Shown: positions 18,332-26,617, counted from the stretch's first letter. The stretch is 64,000 nt of DNA from an uncultured Prolixibacteraceae bacterium (GCA_937915865.1 CALGIG010000080.1:1-64000); one strand, 5' to 3'. Notes: generated by a model not told the origin, from the letters alone. Numbers and translations are program-made.

Positions 18332-18347
18332 TGTAACAAATGTTACA
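18332..18347. promoter_or_regulatory. Crp/Fnr-type operator TGTAAC-N4-GTTACA
   Basis: Perfect dyad arms TGTAAC (18332-18337) and GTTACA (18342-18347). It lies between the divergent ferredoxin/hcp genes and the Crp/Fnr gene. Its centre is about 42-43 bases upstream of the transcription start predicted from the -7 element at 18303-18310, which is the class II activator position. Confidence 0.65.
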
Positions 18348-18526
18348 AAGCGAAAGAAAAAACAAGGACTTACCACGAGTTTTACCCGTGGTCATCAATA
18401 TTAAATCATTTTCAGGATTTTGCAGACAAAACCAGGAACGTGGTTCAATATTAATCACCCCTTACAAAGTGCGGGGACAACAGAAACAAAAGGAACACTA
18501 TAAAAACACAGAAACTTTAGTAGATC

Positions 18527-19201
18527 ATGATTCAACCCGAAATACTTTGCCAATCTCCGGTTTTCCGGGGTATATCTCCTGAAGAACTGAACAAACTTTT
18601 TCAGCAAATTCACTACCAGGTAAAATCGTACCCGAAAGGTGAACTCATTGTGAATGCCGGTGAAATCTGTGACCGGTTGTTGATTATTCAGAAAGGAAGT
18701 GTAAAAGCCGAAATGACCGATTATTCGGGCAAAACCATCAAAATTGAAGACATGACTGCGCCCTGGCCGCTGGCTACCGCTTTTTTGTTTGGAAAAGAGA
18801 ACCGGTTTCCGGTAACCGTTTCGGCCACTGCTGATGTGCAATTGGTATCGATTCCGAAACAAGAGTTTGTGAAATTGTTGCAATTGAATGCGCTCATCCT
18901 GAATAATTACCTCAATACCATTTCGACCCGGGCACAATTCCTGTCGCAAAAGTTGAAATTCCTTTCATTTAAAACCATTAAACAAAAAATTGCCCATTAC
19001 CTGCTCGACTTGGCCGGTGACCGACTGCAAACCGTTGAGATTGCCCAATCGCAGGGACAGCTGGCCGAAATGTTTGGCGTAACCCGTCCCTCACTGGCCC
19101 GTGCACTGGGCGAAATGGCGCAAGACGGACTGATAGACGTTGATCGCCGTTATATCAAGATACTGGATAAAGCCAAAATGAACCAACTTTTAGTCGGCTA
19201 G
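18527..19201 (+). CDS. Crp/Fnr family transcriptional regulator (HcpR-like by context)
   Basis: 224 aa. N-terminal cyclic-nucleotide-binding-like beta-barrel (SPVFRGISPEEL ... GSVKAEM) and a C-terminal winged HTH with recognition region QGQLAEMFGVTRPSLARAL. Only two cysteines are present (C8, C48), so there is no FNR-type 4Fe-4S sensor. This fits a haem- or ligand-sensing HcpR/NssR/DNR-type regulator. It is transcribed divergently from the ferredoxin-hcp genes with a palindrome between. Regulation of hcp in response to NO or nitrite is inferred from this layout and from known HcpR biology in Porphyromonas. Confidence 0.85.
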   Translation: MIQPEILCQSPVFRGISPEELNKLFQQIHYQVKSYPKGELIVNAGEICDRLLIIQKGSVKAEMTDYSGKTIKIEDMTAPWPLATAFLFGKENRFPVTVSATADVQLVSIPKQEFVKLLQLNALILNNYLNTISTRAQFLSQKLKFLSFKTIKQKIAHYLLDLAGDRLQTVEIAQSQGQLAEMFGVTRPSLARALGEMAQDGLIDVDRRYIKILDKAKMNQLLVG

Positions 19202-19342
19202 GTTTAGCAATATTTCTTAAAATTCCCTACCCACCACATTTTGTGCCTGGTAAAATTCAGGATTGTAATGTTATTGATTTGTAATAGCCAAAACAAGAAA
19301 TAATTTGCAATCATTCAATATTTTACGTGGCATACCTTCATG

Positions 19343-19382
19343 TGTAATCTACAATTAATAATTGTGTAATCGTTCTGTAATA
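19343..19382 (+). promoter_or_regulatory. Pho-box-like array: four TAAT cores at exact 11-bp spacing
   Basis: TAAT at 19345-19348, 19356-19359, 19367-19370 and 19378-19381. Three of the four sit in TGTAAT(C/A). The 11-base periodicity is that of PhoB direct-repeat boxes, and the array lies 55 bases upstream of the porin ATG that begins the phosphate operon. A weak -7-like AAAATTTG follows near 19393. Confidence 0.6.
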
Positions 19383-19436
19383 ATGTCGAAGAAAATTTGC
19401 ATCAGGTTTAAAATCGGAAAAACACAACTAATAAAC

Positions 19437-20801
19437 ATGAAAAAACTATGCTTCATTGCCCTGATGCTATTATTTACAATTTCATACAACTCCAACGCTC
19501 AGGAAACAACTGTTAATGAGAAAATTACCGAAGTTAATGACAAATTAGCCGGTTTAGCGGAACGCCTTGCCACCACTGAAAGCGATCTATCCAAACTGAA
19601 TAAAATTAAAGTTTCAGGTTATATCCAGGCACAATATCAAAATTTTGAAAATCCGGCAATTCAGCCTGATAATTATTTTTCGTTGCGGCGTGTTCGCGTA
19701 AAATTTACTTACGAAACAACCGATGGAGTAAAATTCGTTCTGTGTCCCGACTTCACTCCGGGGAACTTTGTAATAAAAGATGCTTATGCTGTATTGAATG
19801 ATCACTGGACAAAAGCTTTCAGTCTTTGGATGGGAAAATTTAACCGTCCTAACTATGAAGTTGAATACTCATCGAGTCAACGCGAAGTTGTTGAGCGTTC
19901 ATTGATTATCCGCACCTTGTATCCTGGCGAACGGACCATTGGCGCCAAGCTCGAATATAATCCGATGAATGTTCCGATACATATTCAGTTTGCTTTATTA
20001 AACGGAGCTGATGGCCTTACAATCTCAAATTCTTCAGGAACAAATTTAAACAGTTCTGAGAACAAAGATTTTGATAATCTGAAGGACATTATGGTCCGAG
20101 CATATTATAACCTGAGTTTAGGTAACCTTGGAGGAATAGACTTTGGCGCTCACGGGTACTTTGGTTCACTAAAATCGAACGCTTTAAAAACACTGAGCAG
20201 CGATTATGCCACTATTAAGGATGTAAAAATTGGAGATGCGGTAAAGCGTAACTGGATTGGCGGAGAAGTTCAATTTTTCGTTGATTGGTTAGGTGGAACA
20301 TCCATTAAAGCTGAATACATTGCCGGTAAAAATGCATCAATCGGTTATGCACCCGTAGCAGCCTCCGGTACAACAGCTGCGACACCAGGAGTTGCCAATT
20401 TTCAGAATAAGTTTTCAGGATATTATATCTACCTGATTAAAAACCTGGGTAAAAAGAACCAGTTTGCCATGCGATATGATTATTACGACCCAAATACCAA
20501 TATAAGCGGTAAAGATGTAGCAATAACAAAATACACTTCACCCGATGCTGCAGCCCTGAAAAGCAGAATAAGTGGGAAAAGCGACCTGGCTACAGGAACT
20601 CTTAGTTTGGCTCTGCATCACTATTTCGACGATAATTTGCGCATTTCGCTGAACTACGACATTGTTAGAAACGAAAAAGTTGGAACAGCAAATGCAGTAA
20701 CCGAATCGTATACAAACAACGATGGAACAAAAGGAACTCTTGATTACAGCAATGTAATCAATCAAAATTTATTAACCCTGAGAATTCAGGCCAAATTTTA
20801 A
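19437..20801 (+). CDS. Phosphate-selective porin (Porin_O_P family)
   Basis: 454 aa from the ATG at 19437-19439. That start puts a clean Sec signal (MKKLCFIALMLLFTISYNSNAQ) at the N-terminus and leaves the Pho-like array upstream. The mature protein begins with a coiled-coil-like stretch (VNEKITEVNDKLAGLAERLA), then an OprO/OprP-type 16-strand barrel: KVSGYIQAQYQ, SLRRVRVKF, GKFNRPNYEVEYSSS and a C-terminal NQNLLTLRIQAKF strand ending in Phe. It is the first gene of a phosphate operon, so it probably carries phosphate across the outer membrane. Confidence 0.88.
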   Translation: MKKLCFIALMLLFTISYNSNAQETTVNEKITEVNDKLAGLAERLATTESDLSKLNKIKVSGYIQAQYQNFENPAIQPDNYFSLRRVRVKFTYETTDGVKFVLCPDFTPGNFVIKDAYAVLNDHWTKAFSLWMGKFNRPNYEVEYSSSQREVVERSLIIRTLYPGERTIGAKLEYNPMNVPIHIQFALLNGADGLTISNSSGTNLNSSENKDFDNLKDIMVRAYYNLSLGNLGGIDFGAHGYFGSLKSNALKTLSSDYATIKDVKIGDAVKRNWIGGEVQFFVDWLGGTSIKAEYIAGKNASIGYAPVAASGTTAATPGVANFQNKFSGYYIYLIKNLGKKNQFAMRYDYYDPNTNISGKDVAITKYTSPDAAALKSRISGKSDLATGTLSLALHHYFDDNLRISLNYDIVRNEKVGTANAVTESYTNNDGTKGTLDYSNVINQNLLTLRIQAKF

Positions 20802-20832
20802 AAAACCTAAAATCAATTAAAACGAAACAAAT

Positions 20833-21672
20833 ATGAAAACAATTAATATGAAGAAATTAGCAATCCTCGCAGTTCTTTTAGGGTTTATATGTTTTGCATT
20901 TGCACCAGCACCTGAAAGAATAACAGTAAAAGGTTCGGATACAATGGTTATCCTGGCACAGAAATGGGCCGAAGTTTATATGAAAAGTAATTCCAGTGTG
21001 GCCATTCAGGTTACCGGTGGCGGTTCGGGTGTTGGTATTTCGGCATTGATAAATGGGGCTACCGATATTGCCAACGCCAGTCGTAAAATGAAACAAACCG
21101 AAAAAGAAAAGCTCAAAGCACGTTACAATACTTTAGGCGTTGAGGTTGCCTGTGCCAAAGATGGTATTACTGTTTATTTGCACCCCACAAACAAAGTTAA
21201 AGAACTGACTGTTGAACAGTTGGGTAAAATTTTCCGTGGTGAAATCAAAAACTGGAAAGAAGTTGGAGGAGCCGATGCCGATATAAAACTTTATGGACGA
21301 GAAAACAGTTCTGGCACTTATGTATTTTTCCAGGAAAATGTAGTAATGGGCGACTATGCTGCCAACTGCCAGACTTTACCAGGCACAGCAGCGGTTGTCA
21401 ACGCCGTTAAAAAAGACCCAAATGGAATTGGGTATGGTGGCGCAGCTTACGCCGAAGGAATTGAAATATGCAAGGTAAAAAAGGATTCCAATAGCACTGC
21501 TTATGCAGCATCAACCGAAACGATAGCAAAAAACCAATATCCAATTACCCGTTACCTGTTCATGTATCTCCGTAATCGTCCAACCGGCGAAATGAAAAAA
21601 TACATCGACTGGATTTTAAGCCCTGAAGGACAAAAGTTGGTTGTTGAAATGGGCTACTTTCCTGTTAAATAA
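20833..21672 (+). CDS. pstS: Phosphate ABC transporter substrate-binding protein PstS
   Basis: 279 aa with a Sec signal (KKLAILAVLLGFICFAFA). Periplasmic phosphate-binding protein of the Pst system. Phosphate-binding motifs: VKGSDTMVILAQ, VTGGGSGVGISALINGATDIANASR, and the GRENSSGTYVFF loop. It lacks a lipobox and is therefore a soluble periplasmic protein. It follows the porin by 31 bases. A strong hairpin after its stop probably keeps pstS mRNA in excess over the permease genes. Confidence 0.95.
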   Translation: MKTINMKKLAILAVLLGFICFAFAPAPERITVKGSDTMVILAQKWAEVYMKSNSSVAIQVTGGGSGVGISALINGATDIANASRKMKQTEKEKLKARYNTLGVEVACAKDGITVYLHPTNKVKELTVEQLGKIFRGEIKNWKEVGGADADIKLYGRENSSGTYVFFQENVVMGDYAANCQTLPGTAAVVNAVKKDPNGIGYGGAAYAEGIEICKVKKDSNSTAYAASTETIAKNQYPITRYLFMYLRNRPTGEMKKYIDWILSPEGQKLVVEMGYFPVK

Positions 21673-21692
21673 CAAAAGCAGCTAAGCATTTG

Positions 21693-21725
21693 AGTACCTG
21701 AGCCATTTTTAAGCGCTCAGGTACT
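21693..21725 (+). terminator. Intra-operon hairpin between pstS and pstC
   Basis: Perfect 11-bp stem AGTACCTGAGC (21693-21703) / GCTCAGGTACT (21715-21725) followed by TTGTCTCTTTG. Likely a partial terminator or mRNA-stabilising structure. Confidence 0.7.
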
Positions 21726-21753
21726 TTGTCTCTTTGTTACTATTCTTTCTACT

Positions 21754-22953
21754 ATGGCAAAAAAAACAAAAAAAGGGAAAAAATCGATCATCGATTCCGA
21801 AACGGGCCTGATTGATATAACCCGGAAAAAATTCAGGTGGAGCGACTACCTGGCTGAGAAACTGATTAAAGGTGTAGCTTTTCTTTCTATAACTATTATC
21901 GCCCTGATTTTCTTTTTCGTATTCCGTGAAGCATTCCCAATTTTTACACCCGATAAGTCACAACCAAAAACCGAAGCTACCAATACCAAAGATTTAGTTC
22001 AGGAAACTTATGGAGAAATCGTCGACAATTCGGCCAACAGCAATGCGCAGGAGACTTATGGAGAAGTAACAGATCCGGCCAATTCAGCAGAAGTACAAGA
22101 AACTTATGGCGAAGTTGTTGATACAACTACTCAAAACAAAACCTCAGAAAAAATTTACCAGGTAAGTTCCGGTAGTGGTGCCGACGAAAACCGGGCAGCG
22201 CTTAAAACCCTCCTGGGAAAAGAATGGGTTCCGGTATCCGAAAAACCTCGGTATGGAATTTTAGCCCTAATTATCGGAACATTTAAAATAACCATCATTT
22301 CTATTTTGTTTGCTGCTCCAATTGCTATACTGGCAGCATTATATACCGCTTCTTTTGCCGGAAAGCGAATGAAAGAATTTATTAAGCCAGCCATTGAGCT
22401 CCTTGCCGGGTTTCCTTCGGTTGTAATAGGTTTTTTTGCTTTGATGGTTTTGGCAACTTTCCTCCAAAACATTTTCCAGTACGATACCCGGTTAAATGCT
22501 TTTGTTGGCGGTATAGCTATGGGAATTGCAGCTATCCCAATCATTTTCACAATCACTGAAGACGCGTTAACTGCTGTTCCTAAAACATACAATGAAGCCA
22601 GCCTGGCCTTAGGAGCATCGAAATGGCAAACTGCATTTTTTGTGATCTTACCTGCTGCTACACCCGGAATATTTGCTGCTATTTTGCTCGGTATTGGCCG
22701 TGTTTTTGGCGAAACCATGATTGCCTTAATGGCTACTGGTAACGCTCCTTTAATTGGAGCCAATCCATTCGAATCGGTACGTACACTAGCAGCAACCATT
22801 GGCGCCGAAATGGCTGAAGTAGTTTTTGGCGACACGCATTACAATGTGCTTTTCCTTATTGGCTCGCTACTTTTCGTTTTCACTTTCGCGATTAATGCAA
22901 TAGCCGAGTTCTATGTGAAAGGCAAATTAATGAAAAGAATTCAAGGGAAATAG
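21754..22953 (+). CDS. pstC: Phosphate ABC transporter permease PstC with repeat-bearing N-terminal insert
   Basis: 399 aa, longer than a typical ~310-aa PstC. Lys-rich cytoplasmic N-terminus, TM1 at about 42-62, then a ~100-residue periplasmic insert before the conserved core. The insert carries three 16-residue tandem repeats starting QETYGE at residues 83, 99 and 115. The core has the binding-protein-dependent permease signature (EASLALGASKWQTAFFVILPAATPG region) and GIGRVFGETMIALMATGN. It pairs with PstA. The function of the insert is unknown. Confidence 0.95.
   Translation: MAKKTKKGKKSIIDSETGLIDITRKKFRWSDYLAEKLIKGVAFLSITIIALIFFFVFREAFPIFTPDKSQPKTEATNTKDLVQETYGEIVDNSANSNAQETYGEVTDPANSAEVQETYGEVVDTTTQNKTSEKIYQVSSGSGADENRAALKTLLGKEWVPVSEKPRYGILALIIGTFKITIISILFAAPIAILAALYTASFAGKRMKEFIKPAIELLAGFPSVVIGFFALMVLATFLQNIFQYDTRLNAFVGGIAMGIAAIPIIFTITEDALTAVPKTYNEASLALGASKWQTAFFVILPAATPGIFAAILLGIGRVFGETMIALMATGNAPLIGANPFESVRTLAATIGAEMAEVVFGDTHYNVLFLIGSLLFVFTFAINAIAEFYVKGKLMKRIQGK
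22000..22143 (+). repeat. Three 48-bp tandem repeats inside pstC
   Basis: Units begin at 22000, 22048 and 22096, exactly 48 bp apart. Each encodes Q-E-T-Y-G-E-(I/V)-(V/T)-D plus a variable tail. The third unit has diverged most at its end. Confidence 0.85.
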
Positions 22954-23012
22954 CCATCATGATAATACTCAATCAAAACGAAAATAAGGCATGGCTATTC
23001 CATCCCGTTAAA
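22947..23012. repeat. Dispersed inverted-repeat element, copy B
   Basis: Arms AATAGCCAT (22949-22957, overlapping the pstC stop codon) and ATGGCTATT (22991-22999) with a 33-nt loop. Homologous to copy A at 8010-8077, including the tail CCAT..CGTTaAAGAC. Confidence 0.65.
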
Positions 23013-23081
23013 GACCATAAGAAAAGCGTTTATACATATACGGGAATTGCAGAACGAGATACAGAAAAATATTAGGATGAA

Positions 23082-23990
23082 ATGATTAAAAACAAGAAAG
23101 ACAATATAAAAGGGATTCTGATCGAAGGATTAACTTTATCATCAGCTTTACTGATTATTGCCATCATTTTAACCATGATTACAGTAATCGTTATTGGAGG
23201 GAAAAGCCAGATTTCGTGGGAATTCCTGACAAGCTTTCCGAGAGACGGAATGACCAAAGGAGGAATCTTTCCGGCTATATACGGAACAGCGCTATTAGTA
23301 ATCATTATGTCGGTAGCAGCTGTTCCGTTCGGCACCATTACAGCTATATATTTAACCGAATATGCCAATGAAAATTCTATTATTGCAAAAACCATTCGTT
23401 TTGCGGTAAGGACATTAGCTGTCATTCCATCAATTATTTATGGTCTCTTTGGGCTAGGTTTTTTTATCAAGTTTGTTGGCGTACAAATGGACAACGTGTT
23501 TATGGGCGGGCAACTTAAATGGGGACAGCCTAATATTCTGTGGGCAAGTTTAACAATGGCGCTGTTAACACTCCCGGTAGTTATAGTTTCGGTTGAAGAA
23601 GCATTGAAAACTGTTCCGAAGGAACTTCGTGCAGCAAGCCTGGCGCTGGGAGCGACCAAATGGCAAACCATTTGGAAAGTAGTTATTCCAGGATCGATTT
23701 CAGGAATTATGACAGGAACAATATTAGCCGTAAGCAGAGGCGCCGGCGAAGTAGCGCCCATCCTGTTTACCGGAGCAGCATATTATGTGGCCACGTTGCC
23801 CGGATCGTTTGCCGACCAGTTCATGGTATTAGGTTACCACATTTATGTGATGACAACTCAGTCAGCTAATGTCGATCAAACTTTACCCATCCAATTTGGT
23901 ACCACGTTAGTTTTGCTGGCGCTCACATTCATCCTGAACATTTCAGCAATCGTTTTACGATACCGGATCAGAAAAAAGAAAATCGGTTAA
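23082..23990 (+). CDS. pstA: Phosphate ABC transporter permease PstA
   Basis: 302 aa, six predicted membrane spans. PstA features: FPRDGMTKGGIFPAIYGT near the N-terminus, IYLTEYANENS, and the permease EAA loop ELRAASLALGATKWQTIWKVVIPG, then SRGAGEVAPILFTGAA. It forms the inner-membrane channel with PstC. The 128-base gap from pstC holds the dispersed inverted repeat but no terminator-like U-tract, so read-through is likely. Confidence 0.95.
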   Translation: MIKNKKDNIKGILIEGLTLSSALLIIAIILTMITVIVIGGKSQISWEFLTSFPRDGMTKGGIFPAIYGTALLVIIMSVAAVPFGTITAIYLTEYANENSIIAKTIRFAVRTLAVIPSIIYGLFGLGFFIKFVGVQMDNVFMGGQLKWGQPNILWASLTMALLTLPVVIVSVEEALKTVPKELRAASLALGATKWQTIWKVVIPGSISGIMTGTILAVSRGAGEVAPILFTGAAYYVATLPGSFADQFMVLGYHIYVMTTQSANVDQTLPIQFGTTLVLLALTFILNISAIVLRYRIRKKKIG

Positions 23991-24039
23991 CAACAAGGTA
24001 AAAGGATAAAGTATAAAAGCAAAAGAAGAAAAGGATATT

Positions 24040-24798
24040 ATGATTCAAGAAAAAATACTTACCGAAAATATGTTTCTACATTACGGAACCAAGATGGCGC
24101 TGAACAACATATCCATCAAGATTCCGGAGAAAAAAGTCACCGCTTTTATTGGACCTTCTGGCTGTGGAAAATCAACGTTCCTGCGTAGCCTTAACCGCAT
24201 GAACGACCTGATTGATGGCGTAAAAATCGATGGGAACATTTTAATCGACGGAATTAATATCTACGATAAGAATATTGACGTAGTAACCCTCAGGAAAAAA
24301 GTAGGTATGGTCTTTCAGAAATCGAACCCATTTGCCAAATCGATTTACGAGAACATTGCCTATGGGCCGCGAATCAATGGAATGAAAGATAAAAAACAGC
24401 TCGACGAAATTGTTGAGAAAGCTCTACGGAATGCTGCAATATGGGATGAAGTAAAAGATCGCCTTGGCGATTCGGCACTAGGCCTTTCGGGTGGCCAACA
24501 ACAGCGACTTTGCATAGCCCGGACCCTTGCTGTTAATCCTGAAATTGTTTTGATGGACGAACCGGCAAGTGCTCTCGATCCGCTTTCGACTTCGAAAATC
24601 GAGGAACTGATCGTCCAACTTAAAGAAAACTACACCATTGTTATTGTAACCCACAACATGCAGCAAGCAGCACGTATAAGTGATATGACCGCTTTTTTTT
24701 ACCTTGGCGAACTAATTGAATTTGACAAAACAAAAAAAATCTTTACCAATCCCGAAAAGAAACAAACAGAAGATTACATCACCGGTCGATTTGGGTAA
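24040..24798 (+). CDS. pstB: Phosphate ABC transporter ATP-binding protein PstB
   Basis: 252 aa. ATPase that powers Pst phosphate import. Walker A GPSGCGKST at residues 38-46, Q-loop GMVFQKSNPFAKSIYENI, signature LSGGQQQRL, Walker B IVLMDEPASALDP and the switch His in VTHNMQQA. All are intact. It begins 49 bases after pstA. Confidence 0.97.
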   Translation: MIQEKILTENMFLHYGTKMALNNISIKIPEKKVTAFIGPSGCGKSTFLRSLNRMNDLIDGVKIDGNILIDGINIYDKNIDVVTLRKKVGMVFQKSNPFAKSIYENIAYGPRINGMKDKKQLDEIVEKALRNAAIWDEVKDRLGDSALGLSGGQQQRLCIARTLAVNPEIVLMDEPASALDPLSTSKIEELIVQLKENYTIVIVTHNMQQAARISDMTAFFYLGELIEFDKTKKIFTNPEKKQTEDYITGRFG

Positions 24799-24803
24799 AA
24801 TAG

Positions 24804-24832
24804 CCCCACCCAACCTCCCCGAAGGGGAGGAG
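24804..24832. repeat. Dispersed CCCCTCC palindromic repeat, copy 2 (inverted)
   Basis: CCCAACCTCCCC-GAA-GGGGAGGAG, the reverse complement of the 17361 element, just after pstB. Confidence 0.7.
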
Positions 24833-24931
24833 AAAAAGATGGGAGTCAGGCAGGTAACGTTTTGAAAACGATCATTTCAATTATAAATACATATCATTAA
24901 ATAAACTAAAATACCGCGAAGCATTCTTAGT

Positions 24932-24980
24932 CCCCCTCCTACGGAGGGGTTAGGGGAGGCTTTAGGTTAGGGGAGGCTTC
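24932..24980. repeat. Dispersed CCCCTCC palindromic repeat, copy 3, with duplicated tail
   Basis: CCCCCTCCTACGGAGGGG followed by two copies of TTAGGGGAGGCTT separated by a short spacer. The second tail ends 4 bases before the phoU ATG and so forms its immediate leader. Confidence 0.75.
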
Positions 24981-24983
24981 TTT

Positions 24984-25649
24984 ATGGAAAATATAAGAAT
25001 ATTCGACTTAGAACTGGAAAAACTCCAACGCAAGGTAATACAAATGTGCTCGCAGGTAAACCAGCAAATAAACGATGCACTCAAAGCTCTGAAAGAGTAC
25101 GACCTGAAATTGGCTAAAACGGTGATTAATAATGATAATGACATTGATACACTGGATGTAAAAATTGATAAGCTTTGCCAGAAAATATTTGCTCTTCAAC
25201 AACCGGTAGCATCCGATTTGAGATATATTCTTTCTGCCCTGAAAATTAATAACGACCTGGAACGTGTTGGCGACCATGCAGTGAGCATTGCCAAACGAAT
25301 TGAACCACTTGAAGATTATCGTCAGCTAATTTCGGAGCTTGGAGTTGACAAAGTTGGCGATATAACCATCGAACTTTTTGCTGATGTATTGGAACTGGTA
25401 AAGACTCACAATCTTGAATTATGTCAGAAAATTTACAGTAAATCGGCAGCATTGAAAGAAGGATGCTCTGCAATAGCTACCCGCATTCTTACCGAAATGA
25501 TGCACAAATCGGAAGTTGTGGTTGTGGCGTCCAACATACTGATTATAACAAATCTCATCGAACGTATCGCCAGCTATTCGAACAACATCGCCGAATCGAT
25601 CACCTTTGTGGTTGATGGCGAAATTGTGAAGCACAAAAAAAACATGTAA
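24984..25649 (+). CDS. phoU: Phosphate signalling complex protein PhoU
   Basis: 221 aa, all-alpha, two three-helix PhoU repeats with metal-ligand patterns (DNDIDTLDVKIDKL and LERVGDHAVSIAKR in the first half; NLIERIASYSNNIAESI in the second). PhoU links Pst transport to PhoR and represses the Pho regulon when phosphate is plentiful. It lies 185 bases after pstB with two dispersed repeats in the gap, one abutting its start. No phoR/phoB pair is in the window. Confidence 0.95.
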   Translation: MENIRIFDLELEKLQRKVIQMCSQVNQQINDALKALKEYDLKLAKTVINNDNDIDTLDVKIDKLCQKIFALQQPVASDLRYILSALKINNDLERVGDHAVSIAKRIEPLEDYRQLISELGVDKVGDITIELFADVLELVKTHNLELCQKIYSKSAALKEGCSAIATRILTEMMHKSEVVVVASNILIITNLIERIASYSNNIAESITFVVDGEIVKHKKNM

Positions 25650-25744
25650 TAGCTTTACCTGGTTCATTCCTCGAAAATTTGTGAGCCATATCATCTCTTT
25701 CATCATTTTGAGTTTGTACTTTCGCGGCAAAATTTTATGCCGAT

Positions 25745-26518
25745 ATGAGAAAGATGATTCAGGGAAGACTTTCGGTTTTCAAATTCGAAAGCTTCAGGAA
25801 GTATAAAAACATTGCCCACCTGGTAACTACTAAAGAAGGATGGATTGCAGGGATAAAACCTCGTTTCACTGGCGACACGGAAGATATTTATATGCCCTTC
25901 AGAAAAGAACTGGCCCTCTCGTGCGAAACCGATGAAAAGAAGTTTATTTTTCCACGCCAAACACATTCCGATAATGTTGCAGTGGTTAATTCGGCAGTAG
26001 GCAGAAATACGATCGCTGATACTGATGCACTAATAACAAGTGAACCAGGACTATTTGTGTGTGTGCAGACAGCTGATTGCGTGCCAGTTTTGCTGTTCGA
26101 TCCGGTGAAGAAAGTAGTTGCTGCAGTTCATGCCGGCTGGAAAGGGACCATTTCGAAAATCGCCGGAAAAACGATCGAAAAGATGACTGAAACATTCGGC
26201 AGTAATCCGCAAGATATTGTTGCCGGCATCGGGCCTTCGATTCACATGCACGACTACGAAGTTGGCCCAGAGGTTGTTCAAGCTGTTGAAACCAATTTTA
26301 GCAATGCTCCTTCTCTCCTGAAACCTTCAATGAATAAAGGACATGCCTATTTCGACTTGTGGGAAGCCAACCAAACCGTACTGCTTCAATCAGGAATTAA
26401 AGAAGAAAACATTGAAATAATGGGACTTTGCTCATACGAACATTCCGATCTGTTCTTTTCGGCCCGTCGTGAAGGTTCCGAAACAGGAAGAATGGTTAGC
26501 GGAATCAAGCTGGTTTAA
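25745..26518 (+). CDS. pgeF: PgeF/YfiH (DUF152) family purine nucleoside phosphorylase / peptidoglycan editing factor
   Basis: 257 aa. Cu/Zn laccase-domain family (YfiH/YlmD). Zn-site residues are in the PRQTHSDNVAVV, VQTADCVPVLL and AVHAGWKGT motifs: His, Cys and His of the family triad. E. coli YfiH edits misincorporated L-Ser in peptidoglycan precursors; related proteins have adenosine deaminase/phosphorylase activity. Cytoplasmic. An imperfect -7-like TACTTTCG lies 20 bases upstream, so it is probably a separate transcript from phoU. Confidence 0.92.
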   Translation: MRKMIQGRLSVFKFESFRKYKNIAHLVTTKEGWIAGIKPRFTGDTEDIYMPFRKELALSCETDEKKFIFPRQTHSDNVAVVNSAVGRNTIADTDALITSEPGLFVCVQTADCVPVLLFDPVKKVVAAVHAGWKGTISKIAGKTIEKMTETFGSNPQDIVAGIGPSIHMHDYEVGPEVVQAVETNFSNAPSLLKPSMNKGHAYFDLWEANQTVLLQSGIKEENIEIMGLCSYEHSDLFFSARREGSETGRMVSGIKLV

Positions 26519-26537
26519 TATTAGCAAAAATTTAAAA

Positions 26538-26564
26538 ACCTTCCGGTGCACGTAGCCGGAAGGT
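26538..26564. terminator. Terminator hairpin shared by pgeF (+) and P2 (-)
   Basis: 9-bp stem ACCTTCCGG (26538-26546) / CCGGAAGGT (26556-26564). On the minus strand it is followed by TTTTAAATTTTT. A nearly identical hairpin follows paralogue P3 at 27741-27766. Confidence 0.85.
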
Positions 26565-26617
26565 CAGAACTAATGAAGAAGTACAAAACAAACTCACAAG
26601 ATTACCCCGGAGTTATA

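Noticed and set aside
19351..19365. Near-palindrome ACAATTAATAATTGT considered as a separate operator
   Set aside because: It is imperfect and is better explained as part of the 11-bp-periodic TAAT array.
22155..22835. 226-codon minus-strand frame inside pstC
   Set aside because: Antisense to the conserved permease core; a low-complexity Ala/Ile/Lys translation.
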